From Sphingomonas sp. PsM26 (GTDB lineage Bacteria > Pseudomonadota > Alphaproteobacteria > Sphingomonadales > Sphingomonadaceae): a stretch of 64,000 bases of DNA. The notes beneath the pieces were generated by a model that was given only the letters and a program-made list of their open reading frames with translations, was not told where the DNA came from and did no database searches. This document shows, in pieces, positions 1 through 9,538 of this stretch. A program made the translations under genes and the position numbers. How positions within the stretch are numbered: the first letter of the stretch is position 1; every line of letters begins with the position of its first letter. Location of the stretch: positions 141,980 to 205,979 of the forward strand of contig JARUXA010000008.1 of assembly GCA_030433805.1 (NCBI GenBank), read 5' to 3'.

Positions 1-333
1 GCCACCGTGACGACGCCGACGGGTAACGTCGACGTCGCGCCGACCGTCGCCTATCTGCTGCGGCTGGCGATGCCGCAGGCCGACGGGCGCATCATCAACG
101 AAGCGTTGCTGTCCCCCGCAAGCGGTGCGACCCCGACCGTGGCGGCCTCCTCGATCTCGCCGAGCGCGCCCGCGACCGGTCTGTCGTTCGAGACCCCGCT
201 CGATCCGACGGGACGGACGCGCGACACGTCATTGCCGCTCGGCACCTATACGATCACGTTGCAGGTCAAGGACCTGACGATCGACGGAAAGACCTATCGC
301 TACTTCGATTACGCCAAGGCGACGCGCCAGTGA
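1..333 (+). CDS. C-terminal end of an alkaline phosphatase/sulfatase-type hydrolase (partial)
   Basis: The frame is open from the first base of the window to a TGA at 331-333, so this is the 3' end of a gene that starts outside. The segment DVAPTVAYLLRLAMPQADGR followed by I-NEALL matches the C-terminal part of alkaline phosphatase superfamily enzymes, where D-[IV]-APT-[VL] is followed by a statement of the maximum allowed residue and a short beta-rich tail. No catalytic residues fall in the visible part, so substrate cannot be judged. An internal GTG at 7 exists but there is no ribosome site visible. The stop overlaps the next start (TGATG), suggesting one operon. Family call moderate. Confidence 0.55.
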   Translation, partial: ATVTTPTGNVDVAPTVAYLLRLAMPQADGRIINEALLSPASGATPTVAASSISPSAPATGLSFETPLDPTGRTRDTSLPLGTYTITLQVKDLTIDGKTYRYFDYAKATRQ

Positions 334-998
334 TGCGCGTTTCCCGCATCGTTCCGGCACTTCCCCTGCTTGTCTTGATCCCGGCGCTGGCTCTGGCCGC
401 CCCGCCGCCGCGTGCAGGGTCGTTCGACGCTACCTTCGCGGCAAAGGGCGAGCCCGCGTCGCTCCATTATCAGGTGCTGTACGTTTCCAACGGCGCGCTG
501 CATCGCCTAGACGTGTGGCGCGACGGCGACCGCCGCATCAAGCGTGTCACGGATGGCGCGCTTGCCACATATGCCACGCGGAAGCCGGGAGAGGTCGGCT
601 ACACGTTCAAGGTGCTCGACCTGAAGCGCCGGATCAGCACGGTGATCGACCGGACCAACCTGTATCGGATCGGGCAGTTCACCGACTGGTACGATCTCGG
701 TCACGGGTTGCGCCATCCCAAGGGCGCGTACCGCCTGGTGGCGTCGCGCGCTGCGCCTGCGGGGATGCCGCGGATCGGACGGGCGTGCCGCTGGTACGAT
801 CTGATCGAAGGCTCGCGCACGACGCACATTTGCTGGGACAATGCGGTAAAGCTGCCCCTGCTCATCGCCCCCGCAGGCGGCGCGCCGGTGTGGCGCGTGC
901 GGGCGATCGATCAAGGGCGGATCCCCGCCACCACCTTCGTCGCCGACGATCGCGGCTTCATCCGGAACGATGCAAACCGCGATATCGAAGCCGACTGA
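333..998 (+). CDS. secreted protein of unknown function
   Basis: A 221-residue protein starting at ATG 333, which overlaps the preceding stop as TGATG; a GTG three bases upstream is less likely. Residues 1-22 form a clean Sec signal peptide (MRVSRIV, hydrophobic core, then A-L-A before APPPR), so the protein is exported. The mature part has many Trp/Tyr and two Cys (RACRWYDL and THICWD), possibly disulfide-bonded. I do not recognise a family. Coupling to the upstream phosphatase-type gene suggests that the two products work in the periplasm together, but that is inference only. Confidence 0.7.
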   Translation: MRVSRIVPALPLLVLIPALALAAPPPRAGSFDATFAAKGEPASLHYQVLYVSNGALHRLDVWRDGDRRIKRVTDGALATYATRKPGEVGYTFKVLDLKRRISTVIDRTNLYRIGQFTDWYDLGHGLRHPKGAYRLVASRAAPAGMPRIGRACRWYDLIEGSRTTHICWDNAVKLPLLIAPAGGAPVWRVRAIDQGRIPATTFVADDRGFIRNDANRDIEAD

Positions 999-1001
999 TC
1001 G

Positions 1002-2009
1002 CTAGGCAGCAGCTCGCGCAATCCGGAGCCGCGGCATGCGACGCATCGCCCCTCCGACCAACGCGAACCCCAACAGCAGCATCGTCCAGGTTGCCGGTTC
1101 GGGCACCGCCGCCTGCATCGCGATCCGATTGGCGATGACTGCGTGGATCTGCGTCGTCGGGTGCAGGTCGTCGAAGTAGAGATACCCCGAACATCCCTCC
1201 GCCACCGCGCCTGCAGCGACACAGGACGTATCGCGGATCAGCGTCGATGGCAGCCCGAACGCCGTGGGATCGGCGGTGAGCGACGCTTCCAGGCCCAGCA
1301 AGTCCAAGAACTGCACGTTTGCGCCGGTAGCTTGCGCCACGGTCGCGCTCGTCGTTTCAAAGGCGCTGCTCAGTGCCGCCGAGCGTTCCGTAGCCAGCGT
1401 GAGGATCGAGGGATTGCCCAACGCGTCGGCAACTTTGCGCGACCCCGGCAAGTCGCCGATGTCGGGCACGCCTGTCACGACGATATTGCGCGCCCCCGCC
1501 GAGATCAGCGCGCTCAGACCATTGCTCAACGCCGAGATCGACGCACTGAAATCCGCGTTTCCGGTGTTGCCCAATGTCGCACGAACGTCATTGCCGCCGA
1601 ACGTGACGAGCACCAGGGCCGAACTCGAGATCGGCTGGTTTAGGCTACCGAAGATCGCAAGTTGCTGGGCGAACCCTGGAATGGCCCCGCCGGTCGTATA
1701 TGCCTGCGCGCCGCCGACTCCGAAGTTGGAGCCGCCTTGCAGATAGGGCGACGACAACCCTCCACCGATACCGGCGGACAGGATGTCCGCAAAGTTCGCG
1801 CCGTTGGAGAAGCGCCCGTTGAAATACCCGACCGATGCCGGAGCCGGATCAGGCAATCCGGCGGCGAGCGATCCGATCTGCGCGTTCCCTGTATCGACCA
1901 GGCTGTCGCCGAATACCAAGAGGCTGGTGAAGGTCGCCGCCGAAACCGGCTGCGCGGTCAGCGCCGCCATCGTCAACCCAAGCGCAACGGCACGTTTTGC
2001 GATCATCAT
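1002..2009 (-). CDS. SGNH/GDSL esterase with PEP-CTERM sorting signal
   Basis: A 335-residue exported hydrolase. Signal peptide covers about residues 1-24 (ends PVSA). GDSL block I is at 34-37 (catalytic Ser36), block III is GGND at 138-141, and block V is D280-D-L-H283, giving the Ser/Asp/His triad of the GDSL family. The C-terminus, VPEPATWTM at 302-310, a hydrophobic stretch and a basic tail, is a PEP-CTERM signal of the PEPxxW type, handled by exosortase with surface or extracellular-matrix sorting. The probable role is an outer-surface or polysaccharide esterase/lipase. GGGAAG lies a few bases before the ATG at 2009 and supports that start. It converges on the preceding gene with a 3-bp gap. 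Confidence 0.9.
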   Translation of the reverse strand: MMIAKRAVALGLTMAALTAQPVSAATFTSLLVFGDSLVDTGNAQIGSLAAGLPDPAPASVGYFNGRFSNGANFADILSAGIGGGLSSPYLQGGSNFGVGGAQAYTTGGAIPGFAQQLAIFGSLNQPISSSALVLVTFGGNDVRATLGNTGNADFSASISALSNGLSALISAGARNIVVTGVPDIGDLPGSRKVADALGNPSILTLATERSAALSSAFETTSATVAQATGANVQFLDLLGLEASLTADPTAFGLPSTLIRDTSCVAAGAVAEGCSGYLYFDDLHPTTQIHAVIANRIAMQAAVPEPATWTMLLLGFALVGGAMRRMPRLRIARAAA

Positions 2010-2080
2010 GGCAACTTCCCCATATACTGTACTGGACGTTTACCATGTTCGGTATGCGTGCCAAGATGAAACACAGGGTG

Positions 2081-3772
2081 TCAGGGCCGCGTGAACACCT
2101 TCTCGCCCCCTACCCACGTCTGCTCGACCTTGGTCGCACGCAGGTCGGTCGGGCTTGCCAGCAACGGATCACGGTCGACGATGATGAAGTCCGCGCGCTG
2201 GCCGACGCCAAGACGCCCGAACTTCTCCTCGGCGAATCCGGCATAGGCCGCAGCCCCGGTAAACGCCCACCACGCCTGCTCGCGCGTCACACGTTCCTCG
2301 GGACGCCAGCCGCCATAGGGCTGCCCGTCGGCACCCTGCCGCGTGAACGCCGCCGCCCAGCCGGCGAACGCGTCGGGCTGCTCGACCGGATAGTCCGATC
2401 CGAACGCTAGCGTCGCGCCGTTGCGCAGCATCGATGCCCAGGCATAGGCCCCCGCGAGCCGTGCCGGTCCCAGCCGGGCTTCGGCCATCGTACGGTCGCT
2501 GGTTTCATGCGTCGGCTGCATCGAGGCGATGATGCCGTTCTTCCCGAACCGGGGAAGATCGACCGGATCGACAATTTGCGCATGTTCGATCCGCCAGCGT
2601 CGGTCGCCCTTGTAGGTATCGACCATGTCGTCGATCGCGCCCAACACTTCGGCATTGGCGCGGTCGCCGATTGCGTGGACCGCGACCTGATAGTGGTCGA
2701 CCGCCGCCCGGCTCATCAGGTTGCGCATCACGTCGTCCGACATGAACCCCGCGCCCGTCTGCCCCGGCGCGTCGCTGTACGGCGCCTTGAGCCACGCCCC
2801 GCGCGACCCCAAGGCGCCATCAGCGTAAAGCTTGACCCCGCCCATCCGCAGCTTGTCGGCATAGAGCCACGGCGTCGGCCCCGAGCCGCCGATCCGGATC
2901 GCGGTATCCACCCCGAACGCATAGCTCATGATCCGTACGCGCAGCGCGCCGCTATCGCCCGCCCGGCGATAGCTCAGCCAGTCGTCCATCGAACTGCCCA
3001 TGTCGCTGGTCGCGGTGATGCCGTGGCTGAGCAACGCCTCCTGCGCTTTCAGGAACGCGAAATCGCGTTCCTTGGGCAGCGGCTGCGGTGCGGCCTTCTC
3101 GACCAGTTCGCGCGCGGAATCGACGAACACGCCGTTCGGCACCGTTCCGGTCTTCTCGATCCGCCCACCTGCGGGGGCGAGCGTCTTGGCGGTGATACCC
3201 GCCGCCTTCATCGCGGCACTGTTCGCCCAACCCGCATGACCATCGGCACGCTGCAACCAGACCGGGCGATCGCTGACCACCGCATCCAGATCGGCGGCGG
3301 TCGGGAAACGTCCGAGCGCCCATGCTTCCTGGTTCCATCCGCCCCCTACGATCCACTTGCGATCCGGGTTCGCGGCGGCATAAGCGGCGATCCGCGCCTT
3401 GGCATCTTCGAGCGAGGTCGCGCCCGACAAATCGAGCTCCAGCGCGCGAAAGCCCAGTTCCATCACATGCCCGTGCGCGTCGATGAACCCCGGCAACAAC
3501 ACCTTGCCATGCTCGTCCGCGCGCCAGTCGAGCTTTGCCGGGCGCTTGTCGTTCTCGGCGAGCAGCTTCACGACCTTGCCGTCGGGCGACATCAGCAACC
3601 CGGTAAAGCGGACCACCTTGCCGTCCTTGTCGAGCGTAATGCCGTTGACGTTGTCGATCAGCGCGTCGGCCCCGGCCACGCCGGGCAGGATCGATGCGGA
3701 AAGCGCAACGGCATAAAGAGTCGGCGCGGAAAGCAGCGACGTGGCGAGGCGGGCACGGGATATGGTGAGCAT
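2081..3772 (-). CDS. exported metal-dependent amidohydrolase (YtcJ-like)
   Basis: A 563-residue protein of the amidohydrolase superfamily (amidohydrolase_3 type). Residues 1-35 look like an export signal. The metal-binding H-x-H is at 100-102 in GFIDAHGHVMELG; further ligands sit in HAIGDRAN and RIEHAQIV, and the conserved catalytic Asp is in GSDYP at 458-462. Homologues hydrolyse N-acyl or imide bonds, but the substrate of this subgroup is generally unknown. The length is normal for the family. It is a single gene on the minus strand, divergent from ilvA. Start at ATG 3772 is the first Met and fits the signal peptide. Confidence 0.88.
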   Translation of the reverse strand: MLTISRARLATSLLSAPTLYAVALSASILPGVAGADALIDNVNGITLDKDGKVVRFTGLLMSPDGKVVKLLAENDKRPAKLDWRADEHGKVLLPGFIDAHGHVMELGFRALELDLSGATSLEDAKARIAAYAAANPDRKWIVGGGWNQEAWALGRFPTAADLDAVVSDRPVWLQRADGHAGWANSAAMKAAGITAKTLAPAGGRIEKTGTVPNGVFVDSARELVEKAAPQPLPKERDFAFLKAQEALLSHGITATSDMGSSMDDWLSYRRAGDSGALRVRIMSYAFGVDTAIRIGGSGPTPWLYADKLRMGGVKLYADGALGSRGAWLKAPYSDAPGQTGAGFMSDDVMRNLMSRAAVDHYQVAVHAIGDRANAEVLGAIDDMVDTYKGDRRWRIEHAQIVDPVDLPRFGKNGIIASMQPTHETSDRTMAEARLGPARLAGAYAWASMLRNGATLAFGSDYPVEQPDAFAGWAAAFTRQGADGQPYGGWRPEERVTREQAWWAFTGAAAYAGFAEEKFGRLGVGQRADFIIVDRDPLLASPTDLRATKVEQTWVGGEKVFTRP

Positions 3773-3918
3773 GGCCCCCGCGATAAGGCTTGTTCCTTCA
3801 TCGCGCCAGATGGTCTAGGCGACGGACGCTCCCGCGTGCCGAGCCTGTCGACGCACCGCCCACCCGTGGCGAGGGAAAGCAAGGCTGCCCCCTCCAGGCT
3901 CAGGGCGAACGGAAGTGA

Positions 3919-5169
3919 ATGATGGCGACGCAAGCGAAGTCCGAAACCCTCCCCGTCATCCTCGCAGACGTCGAGGCGGCCCATATGCGGATTTCGGACA
4001 AGATCGTCCGCACGCCCTGCTTCATCAGCCGCACGCTGTCGGAACTGACCGGTGCGACCGTCTATCTCAAGTTCGAGAATCTGCAGTTCACCGCTGCGTA
4101 CAAGGAACGCGGCGCGCTCAACACGCTGCTGCAATTGCCGGCCAACACCACCGGCGTCATCGCCGCGTCGGCGGGCAATCATGCGCAGGGACTTGCGTAT
4201 CACGCCAACCGGCTGGGCATACCGGCGACGATCGTGATGCCGACCAACACGCCGATCGTGAAGGTCACGCAGACCGAGGGACACGGCGCGACGGTCGTGC
4301 TGTACGGCGACACGTTCGACGCGGCCTATGCCCATGCGCGCGAGCGCGAAGCCGAATGCGGGCTGACCTTCGTCCATCCGTTCGACGATGCCCGCGTCAT
4401 CGCAGGCCAGGGCACGGTCGCGCTCGAAATGCTCGAGGACGTGCCGCAGATCGACACCTTCCTGACGCCGATCGGCGGCGGCGGCCTGATCTCGGGCATG
4501 GCCGTCGTCGCGGAAGCGTATAGCCTCAAGCCCGGCGGGCATCGTATCGAAGTCGTCGGGGTCGAGGCCGAGCTGTTCCCTTCGATGTACAACCGCATCA
4601 ACGGGACGACGATGCCGTGTGCCGGTGACACGCTGGCGGAAGGCATTGCGGTCAAGGAACCGGGCGCGATCACCTCGAAGATGGTCGAGGCGCTGGTCGA
4701 CGACATCGTGCTGGTCAGCGAGCGCAGTCTCGAACAGGCGGTCAGCCTGTTGCTCCAGATCGAGAAGACCGTGGTCGAAGGCGCTGGTGCCGCAGGGCTG
4801 GCCGCGTTGCTCCAGCATCCGGAGCGCTTCGCCGGGCGGACCGTCGGTGTCGTGCTATGCGGCGGCAATATCGACACGCGCCTGCTGGCAAACGTCCTGC
4901 TGCGCGATCTGGCGCGGTCGGGACGGCTGGCCCGGCTTCGCATCCGCCTGCAGGATCAGCCCGGCGCGTTGTTCAACGTCGCCCGGATCTTCGATGCGCA
5001 ACGCGTCAACATCCTCGAACTGTCGCATCAGCGGATCTTCACGAAGCTCCCGGCCAAGGGGTTGTTCCTCGACGTCGAATGCGAGACGCGCGATCGTGCC
5101 CATCTCGACCGGTTGACCGATGCGTTGCAGGTCGCCGGATATACCGTGACGACGGTCGAACTCGCCTGA
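3919..5169 (+). CDS. ilvA: threonine ammonia-lyase (threonine dehydratase) with C-terminal ACT domain
   Basis: A PLP enzyme that converts threonine to 2-oxobutanoate, the first step towards isoleucine. At 416 residues with one ACT domain it matches the medium-length form. The PLP lysine is K62 in AYKERGA (the family usually has SFKxRGA), followed by SAGNHAQG at 84-91, and a glycine loop IGGGGLISG binds the cofactor phosphate. Residues about 339-416 form an ACT regulatory domain (RLQDQPGALFNVARIF), so allosteric control by an amino acid is expected. Two ATG codons in tandem at 3919 and 3922 follow a GGAAG ribosome site. It appears monocistronic; bpt follows 120-170 bp later. Confidence 0.93.
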   Translation: MMATQAKSETLPVILADVEAAHMRISDKIVRTPCFISRTLSELTGATVYLKFENLQFTAAYKERGALNTLLQLPANTTGVIAASAGNHAQGLAYHANRLGIPATIVMPTNTPIVKVTQTEGHGATVVLYGDTFDAAYAHAREREAECGLTFVHPFDDARVIAGQGTVALEMLEDVPQIDTFLTPIGGGGLISGMAVVAEAYSLKPGGHRIEVVGVEAELFPSMYNRINGTTMPCAGDTLAEGIAVKEPGAITSKMVEALVDDIVLVSERSLEQAVSLLLQIEKTVVEGAGAAGLAALLQHPERFAGRTVGVVLCGGNIDTRLLANVLLRDLARSGRLARLRIRLQDQPGALFNVARIFDAQRVNILELSHQRIFTKLPAKGLFLDVECETRDRAHLDRLTDALQVAGYTVTTVELA

Positions 5170-5344
5170 GCCACGTCCGTTAAGAAGATGGAGGGAATTG
5201 GTGCGTATACGCGTTCAAGGACGGTCGGGCAGGATTGACCGGAATATTCGTATACGACCTTTTCAACGCGGCCAGGACCCATCATAACTAATGCCAAGCC
5301 GGGATCGCAGACCGCCCTTTCCCGCTTCAGAGGACTCCCGCTCG

Positions 5345-6148
5345 GTGACTGCGCCCTTCCGCTTCCCGCGTTTCTTCGTCACCAGCCCTGCCCCCTGCCC
5401 GTATCTTCCGGGCCGGCAGGAGCGAAAGGTGTTCACCGAATTGCGCGGAGAACAGGCGAGCGACCTGAATGACGCGCTCGGGCGGATCGGCTTCCGGCGC
5501 AGCCAGTCAGTCGCCTACCGCCCCAGTTGCGCAGGGTGCACGGCCTGTGTGTCGGTGCGCGTCGTCACCGCCGATTTTGAGGCCAATGCGACCCAGCGCA
5601 AGCAATTGCGCCGCAACCGCGATCTCGAGGTCACCGCCTGCCGTCCGTGGGCAACCGACGAACAGTTCCAGTTGCTCAGCCGCTACCTCGGATCGCGCCA
5701 TCCCGGCGGCGGCATGGCCGAGATGGACGAAGGCGATTATGCCGACATGGTCGAGCATTCCCCGGTCAACAGCTTCATCGTCGAATATCGCGAACCCTCC
5801 CGCCACGGCGAGCGCGGCAAGCTCGTCGGCGCGTGCCTGACCGATCAGCAGGCGGACGGGTTGTCGATGATCTATTCCTTCTTCGACACCGAGCACCCCA
5901 CCCGCGGGGGCCTTGGCAATCTGATCATCCTCGATCACATCCTGCGCGCCCGCGCGGTCGGCCTGCCCTATGTCTATCTCGGCTATTGGGTGAAGGGATC
6001 GCCGCGGATGCAGTACAAGATCCGCTACCGTCCGATCGAGGCGCTGGGACCGACTGGCTGGAGCCTGCTGGTCGACGAGAACGCGAAGTTCGCGCCCCCT
6101 GCCGAGAAATATGCGGTGATGGCGGAGCAACTGGTCGAGACCCGGTAA
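5345..6148 (+). CDS. bpt: aspartate/glutamate leucyltransferase (Bpt; annotated as arginyltransferase)
   Basis: This enzyme transfers leucine from Leu-tRNA to proteins with N-terminal Asp or Glu, marking them for ClpAP through ClpS (bacterial N-end rule). Family signatures are [20 protein letters not shown] at the start, [16 protein letters not shown] with its Cys cluster, and [18 protein letters not shown] near the end. I prefer a GTG start at about 5345: it gives the usual family N-terminus (268 residues) and has AGAGGA upstream. An ATG at about 5291 would add 18 unrelated residues and has no ribosome site. The gene stands alone between ilvA and the convergent transglutaminase operon. Confidence 0.9.
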   Translation: MTAPFRFPRFFVTSPAPCPYLPGRQERKVFTELRGEQASDLNDALGRIGFRRSQSVAYRPSCAGCTACVSVRVVTADFEANATQRKQLRRNRDLEVTACRPWATDEQFQLLSRYLGSRHPGGGMAEMDEGDYADMVEHSPVNSFIVEYREPSRHGERGKLVGACLTDQQADGLSMIYSFFDTEHPTRGGLGNLIILDHILRARAVGLPYVYLGYWVKGSPRMQYKIRYRPIEALGPTGWSLLVDENAKFAPPAEKYAVMAEQLVETR

Positions 6149-6175
6149 GAACCCGCAGCGCGTTCCTTTAAGCGC

Positions 6176-6985
6176 TTATTGTCCGTTCCGGCCGACGTGC
6201 AGATCCACGTCGAGCGTTTCCTCACCCTCGCCCAATCGCGATCCCGCTACCGGAGCGGCCCCTGCCGAATCCAGCGCCACCGCCACGCGGACATAGGCCG
6301 TATCGGCACTCAGCCCGGTCGAGGGATCGAACGCAACCCAGCCGAGCCGGTCGACATAGGCTTCGGCCCAGCCATGCGGCGCGGGACGCCCATCGGCCTC
6401 GGCCTGGCATACCGGGCTGTATCCCGACACATAGCGCGCCGCTACACCCAGCGTCCGCGCCGCCGCGATGAACACCTGTGCCATGTCGCGCGAACTTACC
6501 GACCCTTCGGCAAACGCCTCGATCGCGGTCCGTCCGGCGATCGGGCGGCCATGATCCAGCGCGAACCGCCGCTTGATGGCCATGTTGAGCGCGTGCAGCC
6601 GCGCGACCGGATCGGTCTCTGCAATATCGGCGGCGAACGCGTGGATTTCAGCGTCTGCCCGCGTCAGCGGCGTATCGCGCAGAAACAGTGCGGGGGGCAG
6701 CGGCTCCTGCGCACCGTGGACGATGCCGTTCGACGGATGCGTCAGCACCTCGCCCGAGACCGCGATCTCGATGTCCGAAATGGGACCAGCGACATACAGC
6801 ATCGTCACGCGGTTGCCGAACCCATCGCGCCCGTGCCGCATCCGCGCGTCGCAGTCGACATGCAGGTTCCAGCCCGTCACCGATTGGTCATGGGTGTCTT
6901 CCGGAATGAGCCGAAGCAGCTGAGTCAGTCGCGCTTGTGGCGCGGAAAAGCGATAGATCGTCCGATGATCAACCGACAGGCGCAT
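6176..6985 (-). CDS. transglutaminase-like protein with Ser at the nucleophile position
   Basis: A 269-residue protein and last gene of a coupled trio. The N-terminal half (LSVDHRTIYRFS to about 95) is the beta-sandwich usual for this group. The C-terminal half is a transglutaminase-like fold: His204 in PHGWAEAYV and Asp220 in GWVAFDPSTG are in place, but the segment that normally reads GVCxDxAH reads SVSSRDMAQ at 162-170, so the nucleophilic Cys is Ser165 and the nearby His is Gln. It may therefore be inactive or have altered chemistry. ATG 6985 overlaps the stop of the alpha-E gene (TGATG). Homologous trios are widespread and predicted to act in peptide synthesis or modification; the substrate is unknown. 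Confidence 0.88.
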   Translation of the reverse strand: MRLSVDHRTIYRFSAPQARLTQLLRLIPEDTHDQSVTGWNLHVDCDARMRHGRDGFGNRVTMLYVAGPISDIEIAVSGEVLTHPSNGIVHGAQEPLPPALFLRDTPLTRADAEIHAFAADIAETDPVARLHALNMAIKRRFALDHGRPIAGRTAIEAFAEGSVSSRDMAQVFIAAARTLGVAARYVSGYSPVCQAEADGRPAPHGWAEAYVDRLGWVAFDPSTGLSADTAYVRVAVALDSAGAAPVAGSRLGEGEETLDVDLHVGRNGQ

Positions 6986-7920
6986 CAACTGAACTTGAAC
7001 TGGCGGCCGACGGCTTCGTGAAGCCGGTCGTTCTCGCCGATAAAGCCCTGAAGATACTGGTGCAGCCCGCCCGCGATCACCTGACCTGACCTGGTCCGTG
7101 CGATCCGTGTGTGGCGCGCGCGCGCCATGCGGTCCGCTTCGCCGTGAAGACCGGTACGCTTCGCCAGCAAGTTCAGGATGTCGACCGCTTCCTCGACCGA
7201 GGCCGCCAGACTGCGGGGAAGTTCCGAGCGCGCGATGAGCAAGTCGATGACGTTGGCAGGGCGCAACCCTTCCGAATACAGCCAGCGATACGCGGTTACT
7301 GCGGATACCGTCTGCAGGATCGTCGTCCACTGGTCGCGGTCGACCACGCCGCCCACCCGCTCACCCTCGGGCAGCAAGATATGGTATTTGACGTCGAGCA
7401 GCCGCGCAGTGTTGTCCGCACGCTCGATCGCCTGGCCCAGCCGGATGAACCACGTCGTCTGGTTGCGCAGCATCCGGTGGATCGCGCCTTCGAACCCGCG
7501 CGTCTCCGCCTTGACCGCCTCGACGAGGTTCAAGGTCGCCATGGCACTGCCCGCGCTCGCGCGGCGATCGAAGATCAGCCACGCACCGTTGATCGCCGTC
7601 CAGGACTCACGCGTCAGCGCAGTGCGCACTGCGCGCGCATTGTTGCGCGCCATGTCGAGCGACCGGACGATCGATCCCGGATGGCTCGAATCGAGCGTCA
7701 GGAAACGCGCGACGTTGGTCTTGCTGATCTGCTGACCGGTCTTTGCAAAGGCAGCATCAGTCTCGGTCACCGCCAGCGCAGACGCCCACGCCGCCTCACC
7801 AGCGGGACGTGGCGACAATACGTCGAGCCGCACCGTCGCCTCGACGAGCCGCGCGATGAAGTCTGCACGCTCGACGTAGCGCCCGAGCCAGTACAGGGCG
7901 GAAGCGGTCCGACTGAGCAT
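6985..7920 (-). CDS. alpha-E domain-containing protein
   Basis: A 311-residue, almost all-helical protein that starts MLSRTASALYWLGRYVERAD, the typical opening of alpha-E (DUF403) proteins. The family has no established activity; it is repeatedly found beside a circularly permuted ATP-grasp protein and a transglutaminase-like protein, as here, and is thought to be a partner in an amide-ligation system. The start at 7920 overlaps the upstream stop (TGATG), and its own stop overlaps the next start in the same way, so all three proteins should be made in fixed ratio from one mRNA. No signal peptide or membrane segment, so cytoplasmic. Confidence 0.92.
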   Translation of the reverse strand: MLSRTASALYWLGRYVERADFIARLVEATVRLDVLSPRPAGEAAWASALAVTETDAAFAKTGQQISKTNVARFLTLDSSHPGSIVRSLDMARNNARAVRTALTRESWTAINGAWLIFDRRASAGSAMATLNLVEAVKAETRGFEGAIHRMLRNQTTWFIRLGQAIERADNTARLLDVKYHILLPEGERVGGVVDRDQWTTILQTVSAVTAYRWLYSEGLRPANVIDLLIARSELPRSLAASVEEAVDILNLLAKRTGLHGEADRMARARHTRIARTRSGQVIAGGLHQYLQGFIGENDRLHEAVGRQFKFS

Positions 7921-9497
7921 CAGAGTGCTCCCCCGAACGTCTGGCTCTGCGTCTGCTCCTGCGCCTGGCCCAGTGCCTCCAACCCTTCGCCAGGCTCGCC
8001 CGCGCCATTGTCCATCAGCACGAAACTGTCCTTGGTGCCGCCGCCCTGTGATGAATTGACCACGAGCGACCCTTCCTTGAGCGCGACCCGGGTCAGTCCG
8101 CCGGGCACGACCTGCACGCCCTTCGACCCGGTCAGCACAAACGGCCGGAAATCGACATGGCGCGGTGCCAAACCGGCATCCGCCAGCGTCGGAACAGTCG
8201 AAAGCGCGAGCGTTGGCTGCGCGATATAGCGGTGTGGCTCGGCAATCAGCGCCGCGCGGAAGGTCTCGATCTCCGCCTTGGTCGCGGTCGGGCCGACGAG
8301 CATCCCATAGCCGCCCGAGCCGTCGACCAGCTTGACCACCACGTCCTTCAGATTGTCGAGCACGTACTTCAACGCCTGCGGTTCGCGGCAACGCCATGTC
8401 TCGACGTTGGGCAGTTTTGGCTCGCCACCGGAATAAAACCGCACGATCTCGGGCATGTACGAATAGATCGCCTTGTCGTCCGCAATCCCGTTGCCAGGCG
8501 CATTGAGCAAAGCGACATTGCCGGCGGCATAGGCTGCGATCAGACCGGGCACGCCGAGCATCGAATCCGGCCGGAACACCAGCGGGTCGAGATAATCGTC
8601 ATCGATCCGGCGATAAATCACGTCGACCTTTACCAGCCCTGCGATCGTCCGCATCCAGACGATATCGTCATCGACCACCAGATCGGCCGCCTCGACCAGT
8701 TCGACGCCCATTGAGTCGGCTAGGAAGCTATGTTCGTAATACGCCGAATTATAATGGCCCGGCGTCAGGACCACGCACACCGGTGCCGCCACGCCCACCG
8801 GCGCGACCGACTTCATCGTCTCGAGCAACTTGTCCGGATAGGAATCCACCGCCGCGACCCGGAATGAGCGGAACAGCTCGGGACACAGGCGCAGCATCGC
8901 CTCGCGGTTCTCGAGCATGTAGCTGACACCCGACGGCGTCCGCGCATTGTCTTCGAGCACGTAGAAATCATCCGGCCCGGTGCGCACCAGATCGATCCCG
9001 CAAATATGCGCCCAGATGTCGTGCGGCGGACGGATCCCGGCAATCTCGGGACGGAATTGCGGATTGCCGAAAATCAGGTCGGCCGGCAGCACGCCCTCCG
9101 CCAGAATGCGCCGTTCGCCGTAAATGTCATGCAGGAAGGCGTTGATCGCCTCGACCCGCTGGACAAGTCCCTCGGAAAGCCGGGTCCATTCATTCGCCAA
9201 GAAGATGCGCGGCACGATGTCGAACGGAATGATCCGTTCACTCGCATCGCTGTCGCCATATACTGCAAAGGTAATGCCGAGTTGGCGGAACGTCGCTTCC
9301 GCAGACTGCTGCCTGCGGCGCAGTTCGTTGGAAGGCGTGCTTTCGATCCACTCGCCGAGGGCGGCAAGCTCCGATCGCGGGATCATGCTCCCGCCCTTGC
9401 CCATGATTTCGTCGAACGCCCGCCCTATCCCCATGTGACGATAAAGCCTCCAACTGCGTCCGGGTTCCATGCTGCGATGGATTGTTGCGTCGCACAA
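7920..9497 (-). CDS. circularly permuted ATP-grasp type 2 protein
   Basis: A protein of up to 525 residues and the first gene of the trio. Family marks include LTPGHYNSAYYEHSFLA, DLVVDDD, the LLNAPGNGIADDKAIY segment, the nucleotide loop KLVDGSGGYGMLVGP and RHVDFRPFVL. ATP-grasp enzymes make amide bonds through acyl-phosphate intermediates, so this is the likely ligase of the set. Starts at 9497, 9470 (MEPGRSW) and 9434 (MGIGRAFDEI) are possible; the last two fit better with where family members begin. The coding end overlaps the alpha-E start. Cytoplasmic, with no membrane segment. Confidence 0.9.
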   Translation of the reverse strand: MCDATIHRSMEPGRSWRLYRHMGIGRAFDEIMGKGGSMIPRSELAALGEWIESTPSNELRRRQQSAEATFRQLGITFAVYGDSDASERIIPFDIVPRIFLANEWTRLSEGLVQRVEAINAFLHDIYGERRILAEGVLPADLIFGNPQFRPEIAGIRPPHDIWAHICGIDLVRTGPDDFYVLEDNARTPSGVSYMLENREAMLRLCPELFRSFRVAAVDSYPDKLLETMKSVAPVGVAAPVCVVLTPGHYNSAYYEHSFLADSMGVELVEAADLVVDDDIVWMRTIAGLVKVDVIYRRIDDDYLDPLVFRPDSMLGVPGLIAAYAAGNVALLNAPGNGIADDKAIYSYMPEIVRFYSGGEPKLPNVETWRCREPQALKYVLDNLKDVVVKLVDGSGGYGMLVGPTATKAEIETFRAALIAEPHRYIAQPTLALSTVPTLADAGLAPRHVDFRPFVLTGSKGVQVVPGGLTRVALKEGSLVVNSSQGGGTKDSFVLMDNGAGEPGEGLEALGQAQEQTQSQTFGGAL

Positions 9498-9538
9498 GCG
9501 GATATTGTTGTCGGGACGTTAACCGTCCCGAACTGTGG

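Noticed and set aside
3658..4818. A 386-codon minus-strand frame over ilvA
   Set aside because: It overlaps two clear genes and reads as low-complexity Arg/Asp sequence.
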